Assembly (NCBI RefSeq): GCF_018139145.2 | Contig: NC_059477.1 | Span: forward strand, 39,706,002 to 39,770,001 | Source of the DNA: Gymnogyps californianus | Lineage: Eukaryota > Chordata > Aves > Accipitriformes > Cathartidae | Direction: 5' to 3' | DNA: 64,000 nucleotides | Program-made: the position numbers and the translations under genes | Part shown: positions 37,181 through 47,607 of the stretch, piece by piece | Layout of the letters: each line of letters begins with the position of its first letter | How positions within the stretch are numbered: the stretch's first letter is position 1 | Notes under the pieces: generated by a model | Seen by the model: the letters and a program-made list of their open reading frames with translations, nothing else | What the model was told of the DNA's origin: nothing | Databases searched by the model: none

Positions 37181-40099
37181 TTGCAACAGGCTTCAAAGGT
37201 CAAAATGGGCTACTTTCCTATTTGTCATAAGATCTGGGAACATGTGTTCATAAAAAGCAGTGACCTGTGCACATGCCTGGTTTGCACTGTAATTCCGATA
37301 TGATGGCTGCTCACAACGCTTATCAACACCCCATTCATAAAGCTGCGCTGTGCCGCAGCTGTATCAGCACTTTCTGTATAAAATCCTAGGTTCAGACCTA
37401 AATTTCACTTGGGGTGACACATGGGACTCCGGTCCTCCACTCAGAAGGGACATTTCTTCGGTTAAAGCTGATACTAATCAAGGGGGGGGTTGTGTAGGAT
37501 GAAGAGGAAGAGTTCCTTTTTCCTGACTGGGTTTCATTTCCTTGAAATATTCTGTGCAGCTCCCAGTTCTTTTTAACTCATCTCTTTGAAGGAAACATTT
37601 TGGCCTTTTAGCAGCAATGAAGGACAGGGCATTAATTAGATAACAGTGTGCACAGGTAGGATGATTTCTGGTATTTTCAACATAAACACATTTTAAGAAA
37701 CTGCTAACTGACATGGGAAAGTGACCAATTAGTGGTTTTCTTTAGTATTTTTACCCAGACCTTGAAGGCTCTGAGATGGACAAGCCAAGTATACACACAC
37801 ACTGAAAAAACAGTGTGGGATTTGACACAGCATGCATACTCAAATTATTTAATATTTGCCTATGCTTGCTTTCCAGCATTATCTTACTTGCACCTTGCCT
37901 CTCCCCATCTGCACAGCCGGGCAACAGTTCTCAGCCTCTTCAATTTCCTTCACCGTGTCCCCTTCAAAACGTCATCTGCTCCCTCACCTTGAACTGCCAC
38001 AGCTCAGGCAGTGTTTCAGAAACCCATCTCTCTTCACGTAATACTTGAACCACTTTATTACAAGTTCTCCCTGTTCAAAAGCAGGCTACTGGAAGAGACA
38101 GCACCCATCAGACTCACAAAGCCCCTAACCTCTGCCTACACCCCTGGATTTCGCCAATCAACTTTTTAACCCAAACCACGGTACTTCCCTAGTTGAGGGA
38201 TAAGTAGTTACGACTAAATTGCCTAGAGCCCTTTCAAAACTGAGCCAGGGCGAAAAATCAGCAGGCTTCATGCATTTTTCTAGGATAGACCCCTGAACGT
38301 TACAATGCTCCTTATCTCCTCCGAATTATAGTCTGCTGGATCTGCTCAGGATCAGCTGCATCTCCTCTCTAATCCAGCAGCTAGATGAGACCGAGAGGGG
38401 TGCACGCTGGGAAAGCAGGGGCTTCAGTGACAGTAGGGCTCTTACAACTCCCAGTTCCACTTGATGAGTTGCAGGTATTACTCAACTGATTAGTATCTGA
38501 GAGAAATAAATATCTAGGTGAAGAGCAGCTGGCCTTAGCTCAAAGTTAGATAAGAAAGAAATGGCAAGAACGGAAAAACTGGCAGGAGCAATAATTTCGC
38601 TTTTACTGAACACTGCTCATTTAAGAGTGCACAGAATGGTACGTGTTCTTGGATCCAAGCTGTTTTGTGAACTGCTCCTAGAGCTAGCAAAATTAGCCAG
38701 ATAGAGTGCAGTTTTCAGTCCTCAGGGCAGACCGAACCTCTTGTTTCTGCACTCAGAGGATGTGTCAAAATTTCTCCCCTTCCATCAAAGGGGTACCAGA
38801 ATAACAATACCTCCAAGGGCTACAAGGAAGCTCCATGGCAGCCCTCCTCCACCACCAAGACACCACAAAGACATTACGGATAGCCTCCCCTATGTTCTGC
38901 ACACCCACACCAGGTCCAGCCCTGCATGAGGGACCCAGATCCAGCCCCACGGGCACCATCTACTCTATACAGTCCCTGAAAGCAGCTGCATCCATGCAGA
39001 ACCGTGCGGTCAACTGCATAAAGCCTGTTCCTGAGAGGCAAGGCCATCTTCATGGAAAACCTCTAGCCACAGAGATCTGTCTCTGTAACAAGTTTCGCTG
39101 ATTTTAAGACACATTTTCTTGTTCAGATTTATCTTTCCTGAAGACAAAAATGGACTTTTTCTTTTTTTAGCTGGAAGATCACACCTTTAAAAAAAAAAAT
39201 AAATCCCTATCTGCCCAGCAAGAGGCAGTGGAAGAAGGTTTAATCCCTTCTGTGGGGCTCTAACTTTTCCTAATGAATTGCACAATCCTTCACACTACAG
39301 CAATGAGCACAACAGAAACAGAAGCCCTATACTAGTGCTACCTTCCTTCCAAACTGTGACCTGCCAGTAATTTTCCTTCCCTAAAATTTCCATCCTGTCA
39401 TGACAGATAAAGTGGCAGGGTCTACCATTCCTAATCGCTGGCCCCAGCTCCTGCTGAATTCCAATATCATGCACAGTTTAGTTATGGACTTTAGGCTGCA
39501 ATTCATAGCCAAACCATGGAAGAGATTTAATTCAATAGTGGCTGGGGTCACAGGAAGAGGGTGCCAAGAGCAGCAGACCCTGTAGTAAGATATCCTGAGA
39601 AAGACAGTTACTGGAGGCAAAGAATATACTGGTTGGTTTTGTAGGAGCTTACAGGAACAGTAAGAGGACAAGAATCAAAGCCCTCCAGGAAAGTTAATGC
39701 ATTAGAGAGGGGAAGACGGTGAAGGCTGGAGGGTGAGCTGGCAGCCTGGATGGAGAAGTGCTTTGGTTTGAGATGGGTGTTCTTCTATTTCAAGCTCCCC
39801 ACCTGAAAACAAAAAACGGTCAGAACTGGCTTGTGCTGGAGAAAAAGTGGCAAACTGCATAAGCTGACACTGAATCCTACTGCCGCCGAATTTATTAGGC
39901 AGCAGCTCTTACAGAAACTTAATAAAAGACTGCCTAATATTTCCATGATATGTTGGTGCTGGGAGATGCTAAACAAACCAAGACAAATACAAAGCCCCCT
40001 TTATGATACCGGTAACTCTTTAGAAGAGCAGAAAACCACGCTTATAGAGAATTCAGAATGAAAACGTAATCCAATAAGTGTCCTTCAATACCTTTCCAG
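37181..40099. other. Unique non-coding block with a pyrimidine-rich segment
   Basis: A C/T-rich segment lies at 37860-38045 with three overlapping open frames due to composition. GC-richer sequence at 38741-39090 also has overlapping frames on both strands, without recognisable products. No gene or mobile element is identified. Confidence 0.4.
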
Positions 40100-40500
40100 G
40101 ATGACTTGCCCAACTCTATAAGGATAGCAAGGAGGGCTGAGGAGGGACTGGCTTCTGGGCTGAAGGGTGTTTCTGCACGAAAGCAGATCATTGTGGGTGG
40201 CTCAGGAGCAAAGCTACCATTGCTTGCGGGTAGTTGTACTATACTCACTGCTTTGCACAGAAAGGTTTACAGTAAACGCTTAAAAGCTCCACCGAAATGT
40301 CGGAAGTCATTTATTTTACACCATGATACAGAACCTGCATTAAAACTATCACTGCCAGGAGTCCCTGTGAATGTAACTATTTTTATGGACCAAATGTTGT
40401 GGGTCAATGTTTTAGCACAGGCTTGTTGTACAGTATATTGCTCAGTAAAGTGTCCCTCCACTGCAGGCGCTTAATAGTCTGTCTGTTGCTTAGCCCATTA
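40100..40500 (+). promoter_or_regulatory. Candidate regulatory block carrying shared motif copy A
   Basis: The 17-mer CACTGCAGGCGCTTAAT occurs at 40459-40475 and is found again at 56971-56987 on the same strand. In both places it is preceded by GTGTCC. Upstream text is also loosely alike (CAGTATA lies within 50 bases of both). The 122-codon frame at 40106-40474 spans the block but matches no family. The block reads as unique DNA, and regulatory function is inferred. Confidence 0.3.
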
Positions 40501-40624
40501 CCACAATTCTGTGCTCTTTCTCTGTTTTATTAAAGCCCAGAGAGTCAAAGGGATGCCCGTGGGTGGCATGTGGCTCAGGGAGCTTTGTAAAGCAACCTGC
40601 AAATCCTTCAGGTTTAAGGTAAAG

Positions 40625-40700
40625 GGTTCCATCCCACGACCTCCACCACGCCGAGCACGCAAGCGGCTGCGATCGCCGACGATCCCCTCTCCGGGCAAAA
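40625..40700. other. Small CpG cluster
   Basis: About ten CpG dinucleotides fall in 76 bases (for example CACGCCGAGCACGCAAGCGG, then CGATCGCCGACGATC). It lies just upstream of a long T tract. Too short to call a CpG island. Confidence 0.3.
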
Positions 40701-40723
40701 CAGCAAAAGCATCTACGATTGAC

Positions 40724-40746
40724 TTTTTTTTTTTTTTTTTTTTTTT
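40724..40746. repeat. 23-base T homopolymer
   Basis: Uninterrupted T from 40724 to 40746. It could mark a reverse-oriented retrotransposed poly(A) tail, but no matching target-site duplication or body is visible. Confidence 0.9.
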
Positions 40747-41139
40747 ACGTAACTCTGGGGCCACTGTCCTAGATTTCCCTGGCAAGCAGTCAAAAAAAAT
40801 TCTTCCTCTGCACCGGGTAAAGCTTCCCACCCTGGTGTTGGGGTGATGTGATGGGTCCCTTCCCCATCCCGAAGGCTTCCAGCCGGGCGTTCGTTTTTGG
40901 CGAGCTGCCAGAGGAGGGTGCTCTGTTGTTAGACGAAGACCCTCCAAACTGGAGAGGCAGAGAGAGAACAGAGGAGTGGGAATCCTCTTTACCTTACATC
41001 TCCCTTCAGGAAAGAGACACTCTGGTGCCTGCTTTTTTTTTTTTTTCCTCCCCCTCCTTCTTTTTTTTGTCTCATTCTGTCACTCTCTGGTTCTTTTACA
41101 ATGGCAACAACAATGATCTTGTCTAAATGATTTCACAGG
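40747..41139. other. Mixed block, GC-richer then T-rich
   Basis: No element is recognised. The open frame at 40848-41126 runs into a T-rich run (41031-41068) and is not credible as a gene. Confidence 0.4.
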
Positions 41140-41460
41140 CTATTATTCAGACACTCAACTTTTAACATTTCAATTTTGTCATTTTGTTGCTACACAAAAG
41201 GTGCACTTCTCCAGTATAATGTTCTGAGAATTATGTCAATGAGTAGTAATGGCTTTTAACATTAACTTGATCATTAACAACTACATTATCTGTGGCATAA
41301 TCAGCACCTCAGTCTATTGTGCAATATTACTGTACAGATTTTGGAAACAAAGGCCTGCCCTAAGCAAAAGTTCCTTGGATTAAGCTGTGATTTTTCTTTT
41401 AATTGAAATGCTTTTAAAACACTTAATATTTTTTGTGAACACTTTTAAATAGGGTTTAAG
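41140..41460. promoter_or_regulatory. AT-rich candidate conserved non-coding element
   Basis: This open-frame-poor block contains TAAT, TTAACATTAAC, GATCATTAAC and TTGTGCAATA (C/EBP-like) cores with little simple sequence. The texture resembles deeply conserved enhancers. It is a guess that only cross-species alignment can settle. Confidence 0.25.
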
Positions 41461-42179
41461 TCAGTTTGTCTTACCTCTGGAAATGGGTGGTAAAATTTTT
41501 TTAAACGGATCTAAGAACATCCAGATTGGGGTTTGAATCAGGTCGACTAGACAAGTTTAACTAAACTAGCACAAGCTGCAGACCAATTCCAGAAAGAGTA
41601 TCTATTTTGAAAGTTGCTCGCATCCCAAGCCTGTTCCATTTTTACATCAGTTTTACTTGATTTGTTCCATAAATTTACCAACAGAAGCTATGCAGATGTT
41701 AACGCTTTTATATTGCTAGACAGAGGGTTGCCAATTTTAATTTGTCCTTGCCAAAGAGTCAAAGGTAACATGAGAGTTTCTAATTCCTTTTCCATGTTTC
41801 CTAAATAAAATTGCCCTACGATTCACCTCCACACATCCTTCTTGTTGGTAACAAATCCCATAGCCCAAGGTCTTTTGTCAGTGCACGCATGTTCTTGGGC
41901 GCAACCTTTCCTCGGAGAGAAGGAGCAGCATCCCTAACTCCTCTTACATACTAAGGACCAGTGCTTTAACTGACAGGAAAGCCTTTATCACTCCAGATGG
42001 GATAGATCTATTGATTTTAATTGAACTATGCTGATTTACTCCAACCAAGCACCTGCCCGACTCCCTGCACTTCTCTAAAGAGTCTCCCATTAGGATCTCA
42101 GACACGAGCCTTACGACCACTCATAAATCAGGACGCAGCAGCCCCCCACACCTGACACTTATATTCCCCCTTCTTCCCA
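41461..42179. other. Unique non-coding block
   Basis: Nothing is recognised apart from short AT-rich runs. The open frame at 41614-41808 has no known domain. Confidence 0.4.
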
Positions 42180-42308
42180 ACCAGGAAAATAGCAAAGCCA
42201 TCAGTAGGGAAGTGACTGTCGCAAGGTCACACACAAGTCAGGGGCCAATCCAGAATCAAAAGTTAGTTCTCCTGGCTCTCACACGTGCACTTTAACCACC
42301 AGACCATA
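42180..42308 (-). repeat. MIR-like amniote SINE, minus strand
   Basis: Read on the minus strand, the element starts with a tRNA-like head (ATCTGGTGGTTAAAGTGCAC). It goes on through GAGCCAGGAGAACTAAC and GATTCTGGATTGGCCCCTGA, then CTTGTGTGTGACCTTGCGAC, which corresponds to the MIR phrase GCTGTGTGACCTTGGGCAAG. MIR-type SINEs are tRNA-derived and spread by L2-class LINEs before the amniote radiation. The body is worn but colinear over about 120 bases. Confidence 0.65.
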
Positions 42309-42309
42309 T

Positions 42310-42359
42310 CTGTCCATGTGTTAAAGATGAACTGCTGTCCATGTGTTAAAGACGAACTG
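42310..42359. repeat. 25-bp tandem duplication
   Basis: A 25-base unit (starting CTGTCCATGTGTTAAAGA) occurs twice in direct succession at 42310-42334 and 42335-42359 with one T/C difference. It abuts the head of the MIR-like SINE. The low divergence suggests a fairly recent local duplication. Confidence 0.9.
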
Positions 42360-45143
42360 CTGCAGACTCACTGGTCATTATGTGCTCCGCTGCTTACGCA
42401 CTTCATTGACTTTTATGGCCCTACTGGTCAGCTCTCTGCCACCCAATGGTTACGCCATCGCTCCGGTGTCTGTGGGCTATTTCTATGCTATCCAGGTTTA
42501 CCAAAAAGGCAAACAAAAGGGAAGCCAAACAGGAAAAAGATCCTAAAACCTGACGGTGACTTCCAGAGCACCAGTGGCCATGGAGCCTGTGTGGAGCCAG
42601 GTGTGTTTCACAGAGCTTGAAGGGATGCTTTTTTAGGATGACCAGGTGTCCCCCACGTGGAAAAGAGCCTGCTGAAGTGAGGACAGCCTGAAGGGACACA
42701 CGGTGGGCAGACAGCGGTTGAGTGCCCACCATGCAGTAGAAAAGCCCAAAGCAGCTCCACCCTGCAAGGCCCTGCAGCAGTTAGGTGACGGGCAGAGGAC
42801 ATCTTATCTGCCATTTTCCACTTTCCTTGATGTGCCCTGATACATCCTGAACATAGAAAACAATGGGAACGTCATGTCATAGCCACTCCCAATGATGGGG
42901 AAACCTGCAGCTTTGAAGAGGATGGGCATTTTGTGGATGCAGTGTACCGGTCTAATGCAGTCAGGAGCTGAATAGCAATGAAAATAATCATTTAGCTCCA
43001 TGTGTAAATAATTTCATTCTAGTAACAGTTACAATCATAACAATAATGAAAACAATCACAGAGACTCAGAGAAGCGTTAGAAAGATGCCACATTCAATTT
43101 ACAGAGTTAGTTAAGCTAAGTCTTACATGAAAGAAATATTTTTAATATAGTAATTAGATATTTGTTGGGAAATTCTTGCCTTATTCTTCAACCAGTTTCG
43201 CAGGCCACTGTGGTTATTTTTAAATGTTACTGTGGTTCCTACTGTTCATAAGAAACATCTCTGGCTATGGGCTTGAAGACGTGCTTGGACTGCTTCAGTG
43301 CTGCAGAACCATCAGCAACGTTACAGCTCACAAGTGGGAGAAAGGGCTCTGACCACACTGCTGCATCCCCACGGAGCAACAAGTAACTCAAGTCTAGGGC
43401 TGCAAAGGTCGTCTTTAGAAATGGAAGCTATTAGGCAGCTAGCGAGTGCGATTCAAACAAAGCTCCTTGTGTTTTGGGATAATTTAAACAAAAAACTTGA
43501 AACAAGATAGAATCTTTTTTGGAACTTTATGAACAAGTATGAATAGGCACAAATTCAGCTTTAAAGAAGATGGAGGCATACGTGCCTGGACAGCTTTTCA
43601 GCTTATGAACATCACAGTTCTGCCAGTGGGATGTGGTTGTTCATACCACCCGAGAGCTGGCTCAGGTATATTAACATCTAAGGCTATGCTTGAAGACACA
43701 TGCTGAAGTATTCCACCCTTGAAAGCGCATTTACTCCAGAAATTAAAGCTTTGTTTTGCGCACTTAGAGTGTCATGTCTTTGTTGATAATTTTTTTCAGT
43801 AATTCCATTATCACAAATCACAGGACTGTCAAATACCCCAGGACCAGGAGATCACAACTCGACAAGTAGCAGATGCCCATTTGGAGGTTTTAAATAACAT
43901 TCATTCATTTTCCAAATCCTACAACATGAAATGCCTACAGCACGAACTACCTACAACTTATCAGCAGCAAACCCAGACACAAAGCCTGTAAAAACACACT
44001 ACCCTACCTTATTCACTATTTCAACCAATTTTAGTCCAGGGACTATCACAAGAAATGAGAAGGAAAACCTAAGAGGTTTCACACAAGCTGTTTCTGTTTA
44101 AGGACAGAAGTTTTAGCTCGAATACAGCATAATTGTGATGTCATTGAACACAGCAAAAGCTGCAGGCAAACACCGTGCTTTCATTGTAATGCTACTACTG
44201 TAGGCATATTTGAAACACTATAGCATCTTCAGACTATAATTATAACTGTTCGTTGTTTCTGTGGTTTCAAAGATAATAGAAGTTGTTCATAAAATTTACA
44301 CAATGCCAATGCGCTGCATACAAAATATAGACTCAGTGTCACAGGCAAAATATTCCCACCAAGAAACCTGCAGACCATCAAGTTATGATTTAATATTATT
44401 GTGAGCAGCAATTAAAAATACAGCACTAGAGATACGATCCCAAAATCCTTAGACCTAATCAGATAAACCAAGATAGACTTGCCTGGTTAACAGGGGGACA
44501 GTTTCAACACCTGAAGAAACAGCCAATACAAAGACCATCTTGGCTTGCATGGTCTCATCAGCATTCCCCAACCGAGGTCCATCACGAAAGAAGAAAAAAC
44601 TCCAGTTGAAAAGAGAAATAACGATAGGAAAAAAAATATTTAACAGTGCCTAGCATGCTTCCCTACCCTCCTCCCAGCCCATCTGAGGTGATGGTGGTGT
44701 GGTGCCTCCTCACCCCACCGCAGGGACCTTACAGCTGTGCCTCTCACACAGATGTTGCAGATGGGGTTTCAGAGAGGTCCCTTCCAGGCCAGGGATCACC
44801 TACAGCTGTTGGACAGAAAACGAGAGAGCGGCTCTCACACGGTTAATTGATAGGTTCGCTCATCTTCACCACCTTGCTGTTCAGCTTCACCCACGGAGGT
44901 GCAAAGAGAGGCAGATGTGGTATTTGGCAAGCTGTCAAGACACATCTTTCTTTTTAAAAGTAAGGCACACTTCAGTGGCTGCTCTCAGCCGACTCCTTCT
45001 GTCTGTAACAACACTGCTGTCGGCACTGAAGATGCCCTTTTCAAACATGGTCAAGGAGGAATGGGTGATACAGGGGGAAAACAGTAATTTTTTCCAGGTG
45101 CTGCCCAAAATGGACTCCTGCCCTTCCCACCCCACCCTGCTGT
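42360..45143. other. Unique non-coding block
   Basis: No gene is supported. GC-richer DNA at 42540-42790 and 44650-45140 has several overlapping open frames. The longest open frame of the window (44699-45265, 188 codons) extends past the LTR boundary at 45149, so its tail is LTR sequence. Paired RUNX-type sites lie at 43207-43237. Confidence 0.45.
43207..43237 (+). promoter_or_regulatory. Paired RUNX-type motifs
   Basis: ACTGTGGTT occurs at 43207-43215 and again at 43229-43237, 22 bp apart, about two helical turns. TGTGGT is the core recognised by RUNX factors, and ACTGTGGTT is a strong form. Direct repetition with helical phasing is seen; binding is inferred. Confidence 0.3.
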
Positions 45144-45148
45144 CAAGA
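45144..45148. repeat. Target-site duplication, left copy
   Basis: CAAGA directly precedes the LTR and is repeated directly after it. An exact pair shows that this insertion has not been rearranged since recombination to a solo LTR. Confidence 0.9.
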
Positions 45149-45749
45149 TGTCGTGGTTTAACCCCAGCCGGCAACTCAGCACCATGCAGACGCTCGCTCA
45201 CTCCTCCCCACCCGGTGGGATGGGAGAGAGAATCGGAAAAAAGTAAAACTCGTGGGTTGAGATAAAGATAGTTTAATAGGACAGAAAGGAAGGAAATAAA
45301 AATAATAATAATAATAATAATAGTGAAATGACAATAATAATAATAATAATAATAAAAGAATTAGAATATACAAAACAAGTGATGCACAATGCAATTGCTC
45401 ACCACTTGCCGACTGATGCCCAGTTAGTTCCCGAGCAGCGATCCGCCCCTCCCAGCCAACTCCCCCCAGTTTATATACTGGGCATGACATCATATGGTAT
45501 GGAATATCCCTTTGGCCAGTTTGGGTCAGCTGTCCTGGCTGTGTCCCCTCCCAAATTCTTGTGCCTCTCCAGCTTTCTTGCTGGCTGGGCATGAGAAATG
45601 GAAAAATCATTGACTTAGTATAAACACTACTTCGGAACAACTAAAAACATCAGTGTGTTATCAACATTATTCTCATACTAAATCCAAAACATAACACTGT
45701 ACCAGCTACTAGGAAGAAAATTAACTCTATCCCAGCTGAAACCAGGACA
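45149..45749 (-). mobile_element. Solo LTR of an avian endogenous retrovirus (ERVL-like)
   Basis: The 601-bp element begins TGTCGTGG and ends CAGGACA, giving the TG...CA termini of an LTR. It is flanked by the perfect 5-bp duplication CAAGA (45144-45148 and 45750-45754); 5-bp duplications are usual for ERVL-type integrases. On the minus strand a CRE-like TGATGTCA (45485-45492) is followed by a TATA box TATATAA (45471-45477), and about 195 bases later by an ATTAAA polyadenylation signal (45272-45277), so transcription would run leftward. I recognise the sequence as an LTR abundant in neognath birds. No gag, pol or env sequence adjoins, so it is a solo LTR left by recombination. The minus-strand open frame within (45176-45640) is a shadow. 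Confidence 0.92.
45298..45356. repeat. (AAT)n microsatellites within the LTR
   Basis: Two AAT arrays (about 45299-45322 and 45332-45354) are separated by a short GTGAAATGAC spacer. They lie between the TATA box and the polyadenylation signal of the minus-strand LTR, so would be in its transcribed part. The LTR type usually carries an interrupted AT-rich stretch here; this copy has expanded it. Confidence 0.9.
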
Positions 45750-45754
45750 CAAGA
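45750..45754. repeat. Target-site duplication, right copy
   Basis: CAAGA directly follows the terminal CA of the LTR and matches the left copy exactly. Confidence 0.9.
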
Positions 45755-46189
45755 GCTGGCCTCAATCCTTGTAGACCACTCCTCATGGAGGTATTCTTTC
45801 ACCAGTCATCAGACAGGCCAAATTCACCTTACTGGACTTAGCAGCCATGGGTCCAGCCATCCTGCCACACGCAGGGTCTCATGCTGCACCCGTAATATGA
45901 CACAGGGTCCGGATGCCATCGCCCTGACATCAATCATATGCACAAGGCATGGCAAACAGCAGCATCCCACTTTCAGTTTTACCAGCGGTGTCATTTTTAT
46001 TGTTTCATCCATCACTCTGTACTCTTCACTCCGCAGGCAGTCTCTCCCTCTAAGTACTTCTTGGAGTTTTGGAGCCCGAGGACAGATTTGAAGCTTTGGA
46101 AGTATCATAAAGGTTATTCCCATTGACACCCACTGCAATCTTATTGTCTCTCTAGCTAAATAGTAACGGTCACTTGAAAAGTTAACGGT
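45755..46189. other. Unique block right of the LTR
   Basis: The 104-codon minus-strand frame (45824-46138) is the most continuous in the region but matches no family that I can name with confidence. There is no recognisable retroviral gag, pro or pol motif. It is left as unexplained sequence. Confidence 0.3.
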
Positions 46190-46380
46190 GATGCTGCTAC
46201 AGCGAGTCTTTCTGACCTCCTGTCAGAAAAACATTCAAAGTGAATCTGAAATCCAAGTAGACAAAGCTAAAGTTCTGCTTATGAACGTCCCACCCAGTAA
46301 CGGCAGAGTTGTCTCCTTTGATTTCAAATTCACTTTGAAACTCTCCAAACAGGAGGTGCAGCTCGACTGTGGAAGCAGAA
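46190..46380. repeat. Long imperfect palindrome (about 190 bp)
   Basis: The left core at 46233-46253 (ATTCAAAGTGAATCTGAAAT and one more base) is the reverse complement of 46320-46340 at 19 of 21 positions. The pairing continues outward: ACAG.CGAG and ACCTCCTGT on the left (46199-46223) pair with ACAGGAGGT and CTCG.CTGT on the right (46348-46371), and it continues inward through GAGACA/TAGACA-like text. The unpaired centre is about 30-60 bases. A minor hairpin (TCTGAC, five bases, GTCAGA at 46211-46227) lies in the left arm. The 80-codon frame at 46188-46430 spans it and is probably not a gene. It could be a worn MITE-like element or a source of hairpin RNA. Confidence 0.7.
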
Positions 46381-47339
46381 GATGCAAAATGGGAACGCCA
46401 CCCGTTTACTTCTCACGTGGCTGGTGCTAACAGGTGGAGGATGCTTCACAAAAACCATAATAAGGCCCCAGTGCCAACAGGAATTATCTACCCACATTAT
46501 CCCTTCGTGCTTGTGCTTCCCAGCACGGACATGCAGGGCTTTTTGTTATTCCAGAAACCACCGAGCGCAAACGGAGGGGCTCGTTCCAGCTGAACTGGGA
46601 CTTTCTGCATGAGCTGACATTTTGGAAAGTAGTTTCCTTCTTGGAGCTGAGATGGGATTTTTCTGGCTTTAGCAAAGTGGGAAATTGTCCACAGCCCTTA
46701 ACTTCCACTCCTAGCATATTTTCACTAAGTAATTTGCAAGCAAAACAGTCCAGAAAATGCTCGGTCAGAGCAACATGGTTTTATAGCCACTTTATTTGAA
46801 AGAGCAGAATATTTTTGGTAATGTTGCTGGAATGACAGTTCCCTAATTCTTCACTACACCATTTGTTGCTTTTGCACACATTTATACCTTTAGATCTAGA
46901 GATAAAATCAAGCAGCGCTGCACCATGAGTAGTTTGCATCCGCAATCGGGAGGCATGAACAACCTTACCTTCTCCATCGCAAGGAGGACCCGCTAGACCC
47001 ACTGCAAAGGTAAGAAAGGCCATTTTTGACGGGGACTGAAGCTCCCTTAGCAAGCTGACTCCAGTATCGCCTCCTTCCTTCACCGTGCTACTTCTTTCCT
47101 GATGACACTTAGCTCGGAGCTGGGAAGGGCAAAGCTGGCAGACTGGAAGATTGCCTAATGTGCTGTGACTGACATGTAATCGAATATTCAACCACTGGTC
47201 CTCGTGTCGGCGGCAAAGTGAATATGACACCCTTCAGCTTAGTTGTGATCACGCCTCGTTCTTCTGCAAACAGTTTCACAAAGGTGCGGCCTGGCTTCTT
47301 TATGAGATGGATGTGTGAGATGGGAGAGCAGTCACAGAG
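46381..47339. other. Unique non-coding block
   Basis: The minus-strand frame at 46781-47230 (149 codons) crosses this block with no recognisable domain. CAAAGGTAAGAAAG near 47003-47016 is a good donor match on the plus strand, and AAGGTAAGGTT on the minus strand near 46962-46972 is another. Neither has a convincing exon attached. Confidence 0.35.
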
Positions 47340-47480
47340 GTCACCTGCTGCCGGGAACACGCCGAGGACCTGCGAGCGACTGACCTTTAAATGCCAACCG
47401 CGTCCCCGCCGCGCGCCCCCCCCACGCCTCGCGCCGAGGTTGGACTCGCTGCACGCTCTGCTTTCACAGCCACCATCGCG
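47340..47480. other. CpG-rich patch
   Basis: CpG density is high (for example ACCGCGTCCCCGCCGCGCGC and CCTCGCGCCGAGG). Long open frames run on both strands, as expected where stop codons are rare. None carries a domain that I recognise. It could be part of a promoter or a GC-rich exon. Confidence 0.3.
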
Positions 47481-47558
47481 CTCAATGACCTGGACGAGCC
47501 ACCTGTTCGACATCAGATGACTATCTCTCGTAGCCTTTTTGGATCTGTGAGTGCTGAG

Positions 47559-47607
47559 AAAAAAAAAAAAAAAAGACATACACACGCACACACACACACA
47601 AAAAAAA
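47559..47607. repeat. A tract plus (CA)n microsatellite
   Basis: Sixteen A (47559-47574), then a CA-rich array to about 47600, and a further short A tract to 47607. Confidence 0.9.

Noticed and set aside
40724..40746. T tract considered as the tail of a processed pseudogene on the minus strand
   Set aside because: No gene-like body or flanking direct repeat is visible.
44699..45265. Longest open frame in the window (188 codons, plus strand)
   Set aside because: Its last 39 codons lie inside the solo LTR, it matches no family, and it has no splice or promoter context.
45176..45640. 154-codon minus-strand frame
   Set aside because: It lies inside the LTR and includes the trinucleotide array; it is a shadow of the mobile element, not a viral gene.
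45824..46138. 104-codon minus-strand frame next to the LTR, considered as internal retroviral sequence
   Set aside because: The LTR has an exact target-site duplication on both sides, so internal sequence cannot lie outside it; no retroviral motif is visible.
46188..46430. 80-codon plus-strand frame that looked exon-like
   Set aside because: It spans the long palindrome, which explains its structure better, and has no recognisable domain.
46781..47230. 149-codon minus-strand frame
   Set aside because: No domain, and no acceptor and donor pair frames it.
47391..47520. Plus-frame peptide containing DLDEPPV, reminiscent of a cadherin-repeat junction
   Set aside because: Only a few residues resemble the cadherin pattern; the surrounding repeat is absent and the frame ends in a poly-lysine/CA repeat.
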